Source: Bog-756 sp963710495
Lineage (GTDB): Bacteria > Actinomycetota > Acidimicrobiia > Acidimicrobiales > RAAP-2
DNA length: 64,000 nucleotides
NCBI GenBank assembly: GCA_963710495.1
Contig: CAVQAI010000011.1
Span: 620,001 to 684,000, forward strand
Direction of reading: 5' to 3'
In this document: piece by piece, positions 25,426 to 33,928 of the stretch
How the letters are laid out: the number at the start of each line of letters is the position of its first letter
How positions within the stretch are numbered: position 1 is the first letter of the stretch
Notes under the pieces: model-generated
The model's input: only the letters and a program-made list of their open reading frames with translations
Database searches by the model: none
Told to the model about the DNA's origin: nothing
Made by a program: the position numbers and the translations under genes

Positions 25426-26684
25426 CCCTGGCCTACGGTGCGAACGGCCTCGACATCGAGGTCCCCGACGACGCCACCGTGGTCGAGGGCGCCGAGGCGG
25501 CGGCCCTCGGGGACGAAGCGGGAGCGGTCCGCCGGGCCCTGGCCGCTCCGTTGGCCGGCCCGCCGCTCGACCGGTTGGTCCCGCCGACCGGGCGGGTGGT
25601 CGTGGTCTTTCCCGACATCACCCGGCCCATGCCCAACACCACCGTGCTGCCGCCGTTGCTGGACGAGCTCGAGGCGGCCGGCGCCGGCCCGGACCGGGTC
25701 GAGCTGCTGTGTGCCACCGGGACCCACCGCCAGGCCACGCCGGTCGAGATGGCCGCCCTGGTCGGCGACGAGCTCCTGGCGCGTTATCGGGTGCGCGATC
25801 ATCGGGCCGACGACGGCGACCACGTGTCGGTGGGGGAGGTCGACGGGGCGCCCGTCCTGCTCGACCGGCACTACGTCGAGGCCGACCTGCGAGTCCTCAC
25901 CGGGTTCGTCGAGCCCCACTTCTTCGCCGGATGGAGCGGCGGCCCGAAGGGCGCCTGTCCCGGTCTGGCCGCGACCGAGACCATCTTCGAGGCTCACAGT
26001 CCCCGACGGATCGCCGATGCCCGCTCGACCTGGATGACCACCGAGGGCAACCCGGTGCACCAATTCGTGCGGGCGGCGACCGACCTCTGCCCGCCGGCCC
26101 TCTCCCTGGACGTCACCATCGACGGCCGGCGCCGCCTGACGAGCGTGTTCGCCGGTCCCTTGCCCGACGCCCACCGCCAGGCGTGCGCCTTCGCCGGCGC
26201 CCGTGTGTCGCGCCCCGTGGAGGGTCGTTATGACGTGGTCGTGGTCACCAACGGCGGCCACCCGCTCGACCGCAACCTCTATCAGGCGGTCAAGGGCATG
26301 GCGGCGGCCGAGCGCGTGGTCCGCGACGGGGGCATCATCATCATGGCGGCCGCCTGCGGCGACGGTATGCCGGAGGGCGCCTTCGCCGACATCCTGGCGG
26401 CCGGCGCGTCTCCGGACGAGCTGGCCCGGCCGGGGGGACGCGCCCACCAAGATGGCTGGCAGGCACAAGTCCTCGGCCGTGTCCTCCGCCGCGCCGAGGT
26501 CTGGATGTACTCGGACGGGCTCTCCGAGGCGGACCGCCGCGCCGCGTGGTTGCGACCGGTCGGAGACCTGGCCGGCGCGCTACGTGAGGCCATGGCCCGC
26601 CAGGGGCCGGGGGCACGGCTCTGCGTCCTGCCCCAGGGACCGTTGGTGGTGGCTACACCGCAGGAGGAGGTCGTGCCGGGCTAG
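25416..26684 (+). CDS. LarA-family nickel-pincer racemase/epimerase, probably sugar-acid epimerase
   Basis: A 422-residue protein of the lactate racemase LarA family, which uses a nickel-pincer nucleotide for hydride-transfer racemisation of alpha-hydroxyacids. All known cofactor and catalytic residues are present with matching spacing: His104 (TGTHRQ), His168 and Lys178 (EPHFFAGWSGGPKG) and His194 (FEAHSPRR). FPDITRPMP is the other family signature. GTG at 25416 overlaps the kinase by 10 bases and has GAGGAG upstream. Because it is translationally coupled to a sugar kinase, an aldonate epimerase role (as reported for gluconate epimerases of this superfamily) is more likely than lactate racemase. 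No larB, larC or larE is in the window. Confidence 0.87.
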   Translation: MRLTLAYGANGLDIEVPDDATVVEGAEAAALGDEAGAVRRALAAPLAGPPLDRLVPPTGRVVVVFPDITRPMPNTTVLPPLLDELEAAGAGPDRVELLCATGTHRQATPVEMAALVGDELLARYRVRDHRADDGDHVSVGEVDGAPVLLDRHYVEADLRVLTGFVEPHFFAGWSGGPKGACPGLAATETIFEAHSPRRIADARSTWMTTEGNPVHQFVRAATDLCPPALSLDVTIDGRRRLTSVFAGPLPDAHRQACAFAGARVSRPVEGRYDVVVVTNGGHPLDRNLYQAVKGMAAAERVVRDGGIIIMAAACGDGMPEGAFADILAAGASPDELARPGGRAHQDGWQAQVLGRVLRRAEVWMYSDGLSEADRRAAWLRPVGDLAGALREAMARQGPGARLCVLPQGPLVVATPQEEVVPG

Positions 26685-26721
26685 CTGCACGTTCTCCCAT
26701 GTCTGACGGCCGCGTCATGGA

Positions 26722-26727
26722 TAGTGT
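26722..26727 (+). promoter_or_regulatory. Putative -10 of the Liv transporter operon
   Basis: TAGTGT, nine bases before the ATG at 26737 and with no Shine-Dalgarno between them. The spacing is at the long end of the pattern seen in the window. Confidence 0.4.
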
Positions 26728-26736
26728 GTGACTTCA

Positions 26737-28941
26737 ATGGCCGACCAGGTGCTCTTCGACTTCGCCGTCCCCGATGAGCTGCTGGAAGAAGTGGTGGCAA
26801 AGAGCAGGGACTCCGAGGCCATCGCCGACATCGACATGATGCCGGGGACCGGAGAGGGCAAGCCCCCGCCCCTGATCGGGATCCTGCAAAAGAGCGGTTT
26901 TGCTCCCCTGGTGCTGCTCACCGCCGCCGCCCTGGTCCCCGGAAGCTTCAACAACGGTATTGCCCTCATCGGCACCAACCTCGAGCATTCCTTCCACATC
27001 CACGACGCCGCCCTCGGGGCGGTGACCTTCGTGGCCTCGGTGGCCCAACTGCTCTGGGCGGTCCCGCTCGCCCTGTGGGCCGACCGGGGCAGCCGCAAGG
27101 TGGTTGCGGCCGTGGCGCTCCTGACCTTTTCGGTCTTCGCTCCGTTGATGGGGCTGGCGCCGAACGTGTGGGCGTTCACCTTCCTCTACCTGGTGGCCGC
27201 AGTGGGGTACGGGGTCAACAACACGGTGCACAACTCCTACCTGGCCGACGCCTACCCGACCGAGGGGCGGGGGCGGGTGTTCAGCTGGCACAATCTCTCC
27301 GACCCGTTGTCCCAGACCGTCGGCATCCTGGTGTTCGGGTACACCGTGGACTTCACCCACAGCTGGCGCTGGGGCACGTGCGTGGCGCTGGCCGGCATCC
27401 CACTCGGGCTCGCTCTGTTCACCCTGCGCGAGCCGGACAAAGGAGCCAACGAGCAGAGCCACATCCTCAAGTCGTCCGGTATGGACCTGCACTCCCAGCA
27501 GGCGGCCGCCCCCCGGGTTCTGCTGGGGTCGGCGGTCACCCGCCTGCTGCGGATCCGGTCCATCTACTACGAGCTGGTGGCGGTGGCCGTGCTCGGGTTC
27601 GCTGGAGCCGGCGCGCCGCTGTTCGGAAATCTCTACTTCGTCCGGCACTGGAGGCTCGACACGGCGCAGCGCAGTGACATCTACTCGATCATCGGGTTGG
27701 CCGCTTTCCTCGGGCTGCCGGTCGCCTATGTACTGGGTGACCGGTTCTTCCGCCGGGCGCCGGAGCGGCCGCTGGTCATCGCCGGGATCTGCATCACCGC
27801 CTATGGGGGCCTCTTTGTGACGTCCCTCTACATGCCGAAGCTGTGGATGGTGGTCACCCTCCAGTTCCTGGCCAACGCGGCCGTTTCGCCGCTAGCCATT
27901 TGCATCTTCCTCACCCTGGCCGCCACCGCCCCACCGGAGATGCGCACCATCTGCTTCGCCATGTTCGGCGTCTACTCCCTCGTGTTCGGCGCGTTCGGCG
28001 GCGCGGTGATCCTGGGCGCGGTCAGCGACGCGGCCGGGTACCTGCGCGGCCCCACCGTGGCCCTCACCCTCATCGGCCCGGTCTGCGCCATTGGCGGCCT
28101 GCTCCTGTTCGTCGGGTCCCGCCACGTGAAGCGCGACATCACCCTGGTCATCGAAGACGTGCTCGAGCGGTACGCCGAGGGGAAGCGACGCCAGTCCGGT
28201 GTGCCCGTCCCCGCCCTGCAGGTGCACAACCTCGATTTCTTCTACGGGACGAACCAGGTCTTGTTCGACGTCGACATGGAGGTGGCCCAGGGGGAGATCG
28301 TGGCCCTGCTCGGCACCAACGGTGCCGGCAAGTCGACCCTGCTCCGCGCCGTGTCGGGCCTCGACCACCCGCACCGGGGGGTCATCAGGATCTACGGAAC
28401 CAACTGCACCTACCTCGAGCCCGAGCAGATCATCGACCAGGACGTCGCCCTGCTGGTGGGGGGGAAGATGACCTTCCCCGGTCTCACCGTCCGCGACAAC
28501 CTGCGCATCGGGAGCTTCTCCTTGCGCCACCAGGGCAAGCGGGCGCGCACCGCTCGGGACGAGGCCATGGACCGCTTCCCCGAGCTGGCCGGCCGCCTCG
28601 ACCAGCCGGCCGGCACCCTCTCCGGGGGCGAGCAGCAGATGCTGGCGCTGGCCCGGGTGATGATGACTGAACCCAAGTTGCTGCTCATCGACGAGCTGGC
28701 CCTCGGCCTCGCCCCGAAGTCCGTCGACCGGCTGATGGCCATCGTGCGGGAGGTCAACCGGCAGGGAACGACGGTGGTGATCGTCGAGCAGAGCGTCAAC
28801 CGGGCCATGAGCCTGGCCGAGCGGGCCTACTTCCTCGAACGCGGCGAGGTTCGCTTCGCCGGTCCCATCGCCGAGCTCCTCCAACGCGACGATCTGCTGC
28901 GCCCCGTCTTCCTCGGGGCGGCCGCCACCGGGTTGCACTAG
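26737..28941 (+). CDS. MFS domain fused to a LivF-type ABC ATPase
   Basis: A 734-residue hybrid. Residues 1-50 are a soluble acidic lead-in. Residues 55-465 are a 12-helix major facilitator domain (LLWAVPLALWADRGSRKVVAA is motif A; YLADAYPTEGRGRVFSWHNLSDPLSQTVG). Residues 490-734 are an ABC ATPase of the branched-chain amino acid (LivF) type: Walker A GTNGAGKST at 526-534, signature LSGGEQQML, Walker B LLLIDELALGL (Leu replaces the usual Pro after DE), and H-loop region VVIVEQSVN. Next come a LivH-LivM fusion and LivG, so the ATPase half should serve that importer. What the MFS half carries, and whether the two halves cooperate, is unknown. Alternative start: GTG at 26728. Confidence 0.9.
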   Translation: MADQVLFDFAVPDELLEEVVAKSRDSEAIADIDMMPGTGEGKPPPLIGILQKSGFAPLVLLTAAALVPGSFNNGIALIGTNLEHSFHIHDAALGAVTFVASVAQLLWAVPLALWADRGSRKVVAAVALLTFSVFAPLMGLAPNVWAFTFLYLVAAVGYGVNNTVHNSYLADAYPTEGRGRVFSWHNLSDPLSQTVGILVFGYTVDFTHSWRWGTCVALAGIPLGLALFTLREPDKGANEQSHILKSSGMDLHSQQAAAPRVLLGSAVTRLLRIRSIYYELVAVAVLGFAGAGAPLFGNLYFVRHWRLDTAQRSDIYSIIGLAAFLGLPVAYVLGDRFFRRAPERPLVIAGICITAYGGLFVTSLYMPKLWMVVTLQFLANAAVSPLAICIFLTLAATAPPEMRTICFAMFGVYSLVFGAFGGAVILGAVSDAAGYLRGPTVALTLIGPVCAIGGLLLFVGSRHVKRDITLVIEDVLERYAEGKRRQSGVPVPALQVHNLDFFYGTNQVLFDVDMEVAQGEIVALLGTNGAGKSTLLRAVSGLDHPHRGVIRIYGTNCTYLEPEQIIDQDVALLVGGKMTFPGLTVRDNLRIGSFSLRHQGKRARTARDEAMDRFPELAGRLDQPAGTLSGGEQQMLALARVMMTEPKLLLIDELALGLAPKSVDRLMAIVREVNRQGTTVVIVEQSVNRAMSLAERAYFLERGEVRFAGPIAELLQRDDLLRPVFLGAAATGLH

Positions 28942-28949
28942 CGGGCCGC

Positions 28950-30941
28950 ATGTCCGTACCGAGCTTCGTTCTGGTCAATGGCATCATCACCGGCCTCAAC
29001 TACGGGCTGCTGGCCCTCGGCCTGGTGCTCATCTACCGGACCAACCGGGTCCTCAACTTCGCTCAGGGCCAGCTCGGAGTGGTGGCCGCCGTCTTCCTGG
29101 TCAAGTGCTACTACGACTTCGGGTTCAACTACTGGTTCGCCCTGATCCTGGCCCTGGCCCTGGCCGCCGCCGTCGGTGCCCTGTCCGAGCTGCTGCTCCG
29201 CCGCCTCTTCAACCGGCCACGGATGCTTGTCATGGTGGCCACCATCGGCCTCAGCCAGGTGCTGTTCGTCTTCACCGCGCTGCCGTTCATCCGGCCCAAA
29301 AACCTCTTCCGTCCCTTCCCGGTGCCGGTCGACATCTCGTTCCGGATCGGCACCTATCTGTTCACCTCGGGCCAGGTGCTCACCTTGATCGTCGCTCCAC
29401 TGGTGGCCATCGGTCTCGCCGCCTTCGTCAAATGGTCGCCCTGGGGTCTCGCCATGCGGGCCATGTCGGAGAACGCCGACTCGGCCCGGCTGTCGGGTGT
29501 CTGGGTCCGCCGCACCTCGACGGTGGCGTGGACCCTGGCCGGCGTCCTCTCCGCCTTCACCGCCATCCTCGCCTCGCCCGGGCAGACCTCGACCCTGACC
29601 GAGGTGCTCAGCCCCGAGCTTCTCCTGCTGGCCCTCACTGCCGCCCTGGTCGGAGCCATGGTCAACCTGACCGCCGCCTTCGTGGCCGCCATCGGCGTCG
29701 GCGTGGTCCAGGAGATCCTGGTATGGAACCTCTCCAGTACCACCCAGGTGGACCTGGTGTTGTTCGCCATCGTGCTCGCCGTCCTGCTCGTCCGGATCGC
29801 CGGGCTGCGGGCCGGGCCGCGCGGCGGGGAGCGCAGCACGTGGTTCGAGAGCACCCGGCGCCAGATGGGGACCGCCAGTGCCCTCCGCCGCCGCGTCGGG
29901 GCCAGCGGGGTCGGGCTGACCCTGGTGGCGGCCATCCTCCTGCCCTTCGTGCTCAGCACCGGTCGCACCTTCCTGCTCTCCCAGATCTGCATCTACGCCG
30001 TGATCGCCCTCTCCCTGACCGTCCTGACCGGGTGGGCCGGACAGGTGTCGCTCGGCCAGTTCGGCCTGGTGGCGTGCGGCGCCCTGATGGCCGCCCATCT
30101 CGGCTCCAGCGTTCCCCTGGTCCTGCTCATGCCGTTCGCCGGCGCCGTCACCGCCGTCATCGCCGTGGCCGTGGGCTTGCCCGCTCTCCGGGTGCGGGGC
30201 CTCTACCTGGCCGTCAGCACTCTGGCCTTCAGCGTCTGGTTCATGGGATCGGTGCTGGCCACCCCGTGCTGGACCGTCCCCCTGATCAACCGGCAGCTGT
30301 GCACCGGATTGCCGAACCCCCAGTCCACCCTGGTGGGGAGACCGACCTTCCTCGGCATCGGGCTGGGCTCCGAGCGGGCCTTCGCCTGGTTCTCGATCGG
30401 CGTGCTGGTGCTGTCGGTCGTGATGGTCAGGCTCTGGCGGGACCGCGGCGTGGCCCGGCGGCTCATCTCGGTGCGGGACAACGAGGTCGGGGCGGGGGCC
30501 ATGGGGATCCCGCTGGCCCGCAGCAAGTTGCTGGCCTTCGCCCTGTCGGGCTTCATGGCCGGTTACGCCGGAGTGTGCCTGGCCTTCGCCACCGAGCGCA
30601 TCTCGACCAGCACCTTCGACCCCACCTTCTCCATCCTCGTGGTCTCGATGGTGGTCATCGGGGGGCTCGACTCCATCCCCGGCGCCTTGCTCGGGGCCGT
30701 CTACCTGGTCGGCCTTCCGGCCATGTTCGGGACCACCCCGACCATCCAGTTCCTCACCAGCGGACTCGGACTGCTGGCCTTCGTCCTCTACCTCCCGGGG
30801 GGCCTGGCCGAGCTGCTCCACCAGCTGGGTGACGCCGTCACCCTCGGCATCGAACAGCTGAGGCACCGAGGTGACGTCCCGCCCCCGGGGGGTGAGGCGG
30901 CCGGGGAGTCCGGCCTGCTGGTCGACGAGGTCGTCGGGTGA
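28950..30941 (+). CDS. Fused LivH-LivM branched-chain-type ABC permease
   Basis: A 663-residue membrane protein. Residues 1-290 are LivH-like (VLVNGIITGLNYGLLALGLVLIYRTNRVLNFAQGQLGVV, and MRAMSENADSARLSGVWV as the coupling-helix region). Residues 315-640 are LivM-like (IALSLTVLTGWAGQVSLGQFGLVACGALMAAHL; SVRDNEVGAGAMGIPLARSKLLAFALSGFMAGYAG; STFDPTFSILVVSMVVIGGLDSIPGALLGA). One polypeptide thus supplies both permease halves. It starts nine bases after the MFS-LivF stop and overlaps the LivG start by four bases. The substrate may be amino acids, amides, urea or aromatic acids, as is common in this family. Confidence 0.93.
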   Translation: MSVPSFVLVNGIITGLNYGLLALGLVLIYRTNRVLNFAQGQLGVVAAVFLVKCYYDFGFNYWFALILALALAAAVGALSELLLRRLFNRPRMLVMVATIGLSQVLFVFTALPFIRPKNLFRPFPVPVDISFRIGTYLFTSGQVLTLIVAPLVAIGLAAFVKWSPWGLAMRAMSENADSARLSGVWVRRTSTVAWTLAGVLSAFTAILASPGQTSTLTEVLSPELLLLALTAALVGAMVNLTAAFVAAIGVGVVQEILVWNLSSTTQVDLVLFAIVLAVLLVRIAGLRAGPRGGERSTWFESTRRQMGTASALRRRVGASGVGLTLVAAILLPFVLSTGRTFLLSQICIYAVIALSLTVLTGWAGQVSLGQFGLVACGALMAAHLGSSVPLVLLMPFAGAVTAVIAVAVGLPALRVRGLYLAVSTLAFSVWFMGSVLATPCWTVPLINRQLCTGLPNPQSTLVGRPTFLGIGLGSERAFAWFSIGVLVLSVVMVRLWRDRGVARRLISVRDNEVGAGAMGIPLARSKLLAFALSGFMAGYAGVCLAFATERISTSTFDPTFSILVVSMVVIGGLDSIPGALLGAVYLVGLPAMFGTTPTIQFLTSGLGLLAFVLYLPGGLAELLHQLGDAVTLGIEQLRHRGDVPPPGGEAAGESGLLVDEVVG

Positions 30942-31825
30942 GCGCGCTGAAGGCGGCGAAAGCGGTGAAGGCGGATGCCCGAGCCGGGCCGGCCTTGCTC
31001 GAGCTGGCCGGGGTGGTGGTGGCCTACGGCGGGCTGCGGGCCGTCGACCGGGTCGACCTCTCGGCCGATCCCGGCTCGATCGTCGGTCTCATCGGGCCCA
31101 ACGGCTCGGGCAAGACCACCTTGCTCGACGTCATCTCGGGTCTGGTCACCCCGGAGGAGGGCTCGGTCCGGCTCGACGGCGAGAGCCTGGTCGAATACCT
31201 GCCCGAGGAGCGCGGATCGCTCGGCCTGGTGCGCTCGTTCCAGGACTGCCGGCTCTTCCCCGAGCTGTCGGTGGAGGACGTGCTGCTGCTCACCCAAGAC
31301 GCCGAGCGACCGGTGGGCGTCCTCTCGTCCACCCTGTACCTGCCGTGGGCCACCCGGGCCGAGCGGGCCAAGCGACAGGCGCTGGACCAGGTCATCACCG
31401 CCTTCGGGATCGACCGGTTCCGCCACCACCGCATCGCCCACCTGTCGACGGGCACCCGGCGGGTGGTGGATCTGGCCTCCATCGTGTTGGCCCATCCCCG
31501 ATTGCTGCTCCTCGACGAGCCGACCGCCGGTATCGCCCAGCGGGAGGCGGAGGCGTTCGTCCCCCTGCTGCGGCGGCTCCACGAGGTGGTCGACACCACC
31601 ATCGTCCTCGTCGAGCACGACGTGCCCCTGGTCTTCGAGCTGTGCACCAAGGTGGTGATGATGGAGTCCGGGCAGGTCGTGTCGGCGGGCACACCGGAGC
31701 ATGTGCGGAGCGATCCGCGGGCGCTCGCCGCCTACCTGGGGGCCAGCGACGAGGCCATCAGCGTGTCGGGGCCGGTGCCGACGGCCAAGGGCCCGTCGGC
31801 CAACGGGGACGCCCCGGACGCTTAG
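30938..31825 (+). CDS. LivG-type ABC transporter ATP-binding protein
   Basis: A 295-residue ATPase. It has Walker A (GPNGSGKTT), Q-loop (LVRSFQDCRLFPELSVEDVLL), a signature of the degenerate form HLSTGTRRVVDLASIVL in place of LSGGQ, Walker B (LLLLDEPTAGIAQ) and the H-loop region (IVLVEHDVPLVFELC). The first 25 and last 30 residues are extra tails relative to ordinary LivG. It completes the importer with the fused permease and the MFS-LivF hybrid; GTG at 30938 overlaps the permease stop. The STGTRR signature is a known variant among LivG-like actinobacterial proteins, so it is probably active. Confidence 0.9.
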   Translation: MSALKAAKAVKADARAGPALLELAGVVVAYGGLRAVDRVDLSADPGSIVGLIGPNGSGKTTLLDVISGLVTPEEGSVRLDGESLVEYLPEERGSLGLVRSFQDCRLFPELSVEDVLLLTQDAERPVGVLSSTLYLPWATRAERAKRQALDQVITAFGIDRFRHHRIAHLSTGTRRVVDLASIVLAHPRLLLLDEPTAGIAQREAEAFVPLLRRLHEVVDTTIVLVEHDVPLVFELCTKVVMMESGQVVSAGTPEHVRSDPRALAAYLGASDEAISVSGPVPTAKGPSANGDAPDA

Positions 31826-31832
31826 GGGAGCG

Positions 31833-32684
31833 TCAGCGCTCGGGCATGGCCGGTCCGTAGGGCACGTCCCCACGCAGTGTGACCCGGTTGGCGATGCGGG
31901 TGGCGTCGCCGTAGTCATCGATGGCGTAGTGGAGCGTGGCCCGATTGTCCCAGAAGGCCACCGATCCGGCCCGCCAGCGGAACCGGCACGTCAGCTCCGG
32001 TTGCTGGCAATGGCGGTACAGCATGTCCAAAATGGCGTTGCTCTCGTTCTTCGACAGGCCGAGGATGGTCTGGGTGAACTGAGGGTTCACGAAGAGCCCG
32101 TTGCGGCCGTTTTCGGGGTGGGTGCGCACCACCGGATGGAGGGCGGGCAGGAGCTTGTCGTGCCACTGGCCGTGCCATTCGTACCCGCCGCGGGCGTCGA
32201 CCTCGGCCGCGAACCAGGGATCGAAGTGGATGGCGATGAGCTGGTCGCACAAGGCGCGCACCGGTTCGGCCAGCCGGTCGTAGGCATCCTGCAGGCTGGC
32301 CCAGGTCGTGTCGCCACCCACCTCGGGCGCCTCCAACATGTAGAGGATCGAGCCGAAGGCCGGCTCCTGCAGGAACGTGATGTCGGTATGCCACCAGCTG
32401 GCCCGGTCCTCGCTCCCGTCGATGACCAGCACCTTGTGATTGTCCTCCCGGGCCGGGATGACCGGATGGCCCTCGGTAACCTCACCGAACTGGCGGGCGA
32501 AGGCCTCCTGCTGGGCGGGGGAGAGGCTCTGGTCGCGGAAGAAGATCACATGGTGGGTGTTGAGCGCCTGGCGGATGTCGGCCACCGTCTGCTCGCTCAG
32601 CGGCGCCGAGAGGTCGACGCCTTCGACTTCGGCGCCGATCAACGGGGAGAGCGGGCTGATCGCCAACTCGGTGGTTACCGACAT
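31833..32684 (-). CDS. TauD/TfdA-family alpha-ketoglutarate-dependent dioxygenase
   Basis: A non-haem Fe(II)/2-oxoglutarate oxygenase of 283 residues. The facial triad is His and Asp in SWWHTDITFLQEP and the distal His in RATLHYAIDDY; the 2-oxoglutarate-binding Arg lies in TRIANRVTLRGDVPYGP. VTEGHPVIP and DRASWWHTD resemble taurine dioxygenase and 2,4-D dioxygenase. Such enzymes release sulfite from sulfonates or cleave ether and ester herbicide-like compounds, and are typically induced by sulfur starvation, but the substrate cannot be fixed here. It is convergent with LivG (7 bp apart). No ribosome site or clear -10 is seen. Confidence 0.92.
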   Translation of the reverse strand: MSVTTELAISPLSPLIGAEVEGVDLSAPLSEQTVADIRQALNTHHVIFFRDQSLSPAQQEAFARQFGEVTEGHPVIPAREDNHKVLVIDGSEDRASWWHTDITFLQEPAFGSILYMLEAPEVGGDTTWASLQDAYDRLAEPVRALCDQLIAIHFDPWFAAEVDARGGYEWHGQWHDKLLPALHPVVRTHPENGRNGLFVNPQFTQTILGLSKNESNAILDMLYRHCQQPELTCRFRWRAGSVAFWDNRATLHYAIDDYGDATRIANRVTLRGDVPYGPAMPER

Positions 32685-32843
32685 GACGGCTTCACACGTT
32701 CATCGTGGCGTGGGCGCATCTGCCCAGTGTGCCGCAGGTGTCGGCCGGGCTCAACCGGCCGCTCCGGAGACCGGGCTGGACCGGCTGTGGCAACCTGGCC
32801 CCGAGCCGGCCGGGGAGTGACCTCGGCCATCCGAGGGAGGCCC

Positions 32844-33893
32844 ATGACGATCCAACCGCCGGACCGGAACTTCTCGCCCTGGTTCCAGGCGGTCAGCCGC
32901 CTCATGACCACCGAGCAGTCCGACCCGCTGCCCGACGGCGACCTGGCTGCCTTCTCCGCCTGGCGCGACCGGTTCCACGAGCGGCTGACCTCCATGATGG
33001 CGCCCTGGCCGGAACCGGTCCCCCTCCGGCTCGATTCGGAAGAGGAGCCGGTCGAGGGTGCTGGGTACCGGCGTTTCCGGGTCGTCTTCGACAGCGAGGC
33101 GACCATGTCGGTCCCGGCCTACCTGCTCCTTCCCGACGGCCGCTCGGCCCCCGGCTCCGGGGTGCTGGCCCTCCACGGCCATGGCCCGGGCAAGTCGCGG
33201 ATCTGTGGCACCGAGACCGATCCCGAGCCCGACCTCCCGCCGGGCGGGGACTACGCCGCCGAGCTGGCTCGACGCGGCCATGTGGTGCTGGCCCCGGACC
33301 TTCGCTGTTTCGGTGAGCGGGCCGACTGGAACCCGCCGGACCACTACGGCTGCGACACCAACTTGGTCCACCAGGTCATGGGCGGGTGGAGCCCACTCAC
33401 CCAGAACGTGTGGGACATGCAGCGGGCGCTCGACGTCCTGGCCGGCCATCCGCTGGTCGACCCGGCCCGCTTGGGCGTGGTCGGCTTCTCCTATGGGGGG
33501 ACGCTCGCCCTCTTGGTGGCGGCCTGCGACACCCGGGTCGCCGCCGCCGTGGTGGCCGGGTACTTCTCCTCGTGGGGAGAGGCCCACAAGGTCCCCTGGA
33601 ACATGTGCGGGTCCCAAGTGCTGTGGGGGATGCTCGGACGGATGGAGCACGCCGACGTCGGCGCCCTCATCGCACCCCGGCCCTTGTTGGTCGTCAACGG
33701 TCGCGAGGATCTGCTGTTCCCGGTGGCCACGGCCGAAGCCTCGGTGGTCCGCCTGCGCCGGGTCTACGAGCACTTCGGCGCGGGCGACCGCCTGGAGCAC
33801 TACATCTTCGAGGGCGAGCACCAATGGGACGGCACCCGGGCCTACCCCTTCCTCGACGAACGACTCGGCACCCCGACCGGCGTGGCCACCTGA
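32844..33893 (+). CDS. Alpha/beta hydrolase, acetyl-xylan-esterase/dienelactone-hydrolase-like
   Basis: A serine hydrolase of 349 residues. The nucleophile elbow is GFSYGG with Ser at about 216. The oxyanion region is VLALHGHGPGKS, and the catalytic acid and base are probably Asp in VVNGREDLLFPV and His in FEGEHQWDG. The long insertion GETDPEPDLPPGGDYAAELARRGHVVLAPDLRCFGERADW is typical of the Abhydrolase_7 (cephalosporin-C deacetylase-like) group. There is no signal peptide, so it acts in the cytoplasm. It is preceded by GAGGGAGG. Deacetylation of a sugar ester is a guess from family habits and the neighbouring NagB. Confidence 0.85.
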   Translation: MTIQPPDRNFSPWFQAVSRLMTTEQSDPLPDGDLAAFSAWRDRFHERLTSMMAPWPEPVPLRLDSEEEPVEGAGYRRFRVVFDSEATMSVPAYLLLPDGRSAPGSGVLALHGHGPGKSRICGTETDPEPDLPPGGDYAAELARRGHVVLAPDLRCFGERADWNPPDHYGCDTNLVHQVMGGWSPLTQNVWDMQRALDVLAGHPLVDPARLGVVGFSYGGTLALLVAACDTRVAAAVVAGYFSSWGEAHKVPWNMCGSQVLWGMLGRMEHADVGALIAPRPLLVVNGREDLLFPVATAEASVVRLRRVYEHFGAGDRLEHYIFEGEHQWDGTRAYPFLDERLGTPTGVAT

Positions 33894-33928
33894 CCCGACT
33901 GTCGCCCGCCCGTCGATCAGCTGCGGGC

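Noticed and set aside
31701..32843. N-terminal extension of the alpha/beta hydrolase in the same frame
   Set aside because: This stretch is antisense to the TauD-family gene and shows no hydrolase similarity; the ATG at 32844 has a good ribosome site.
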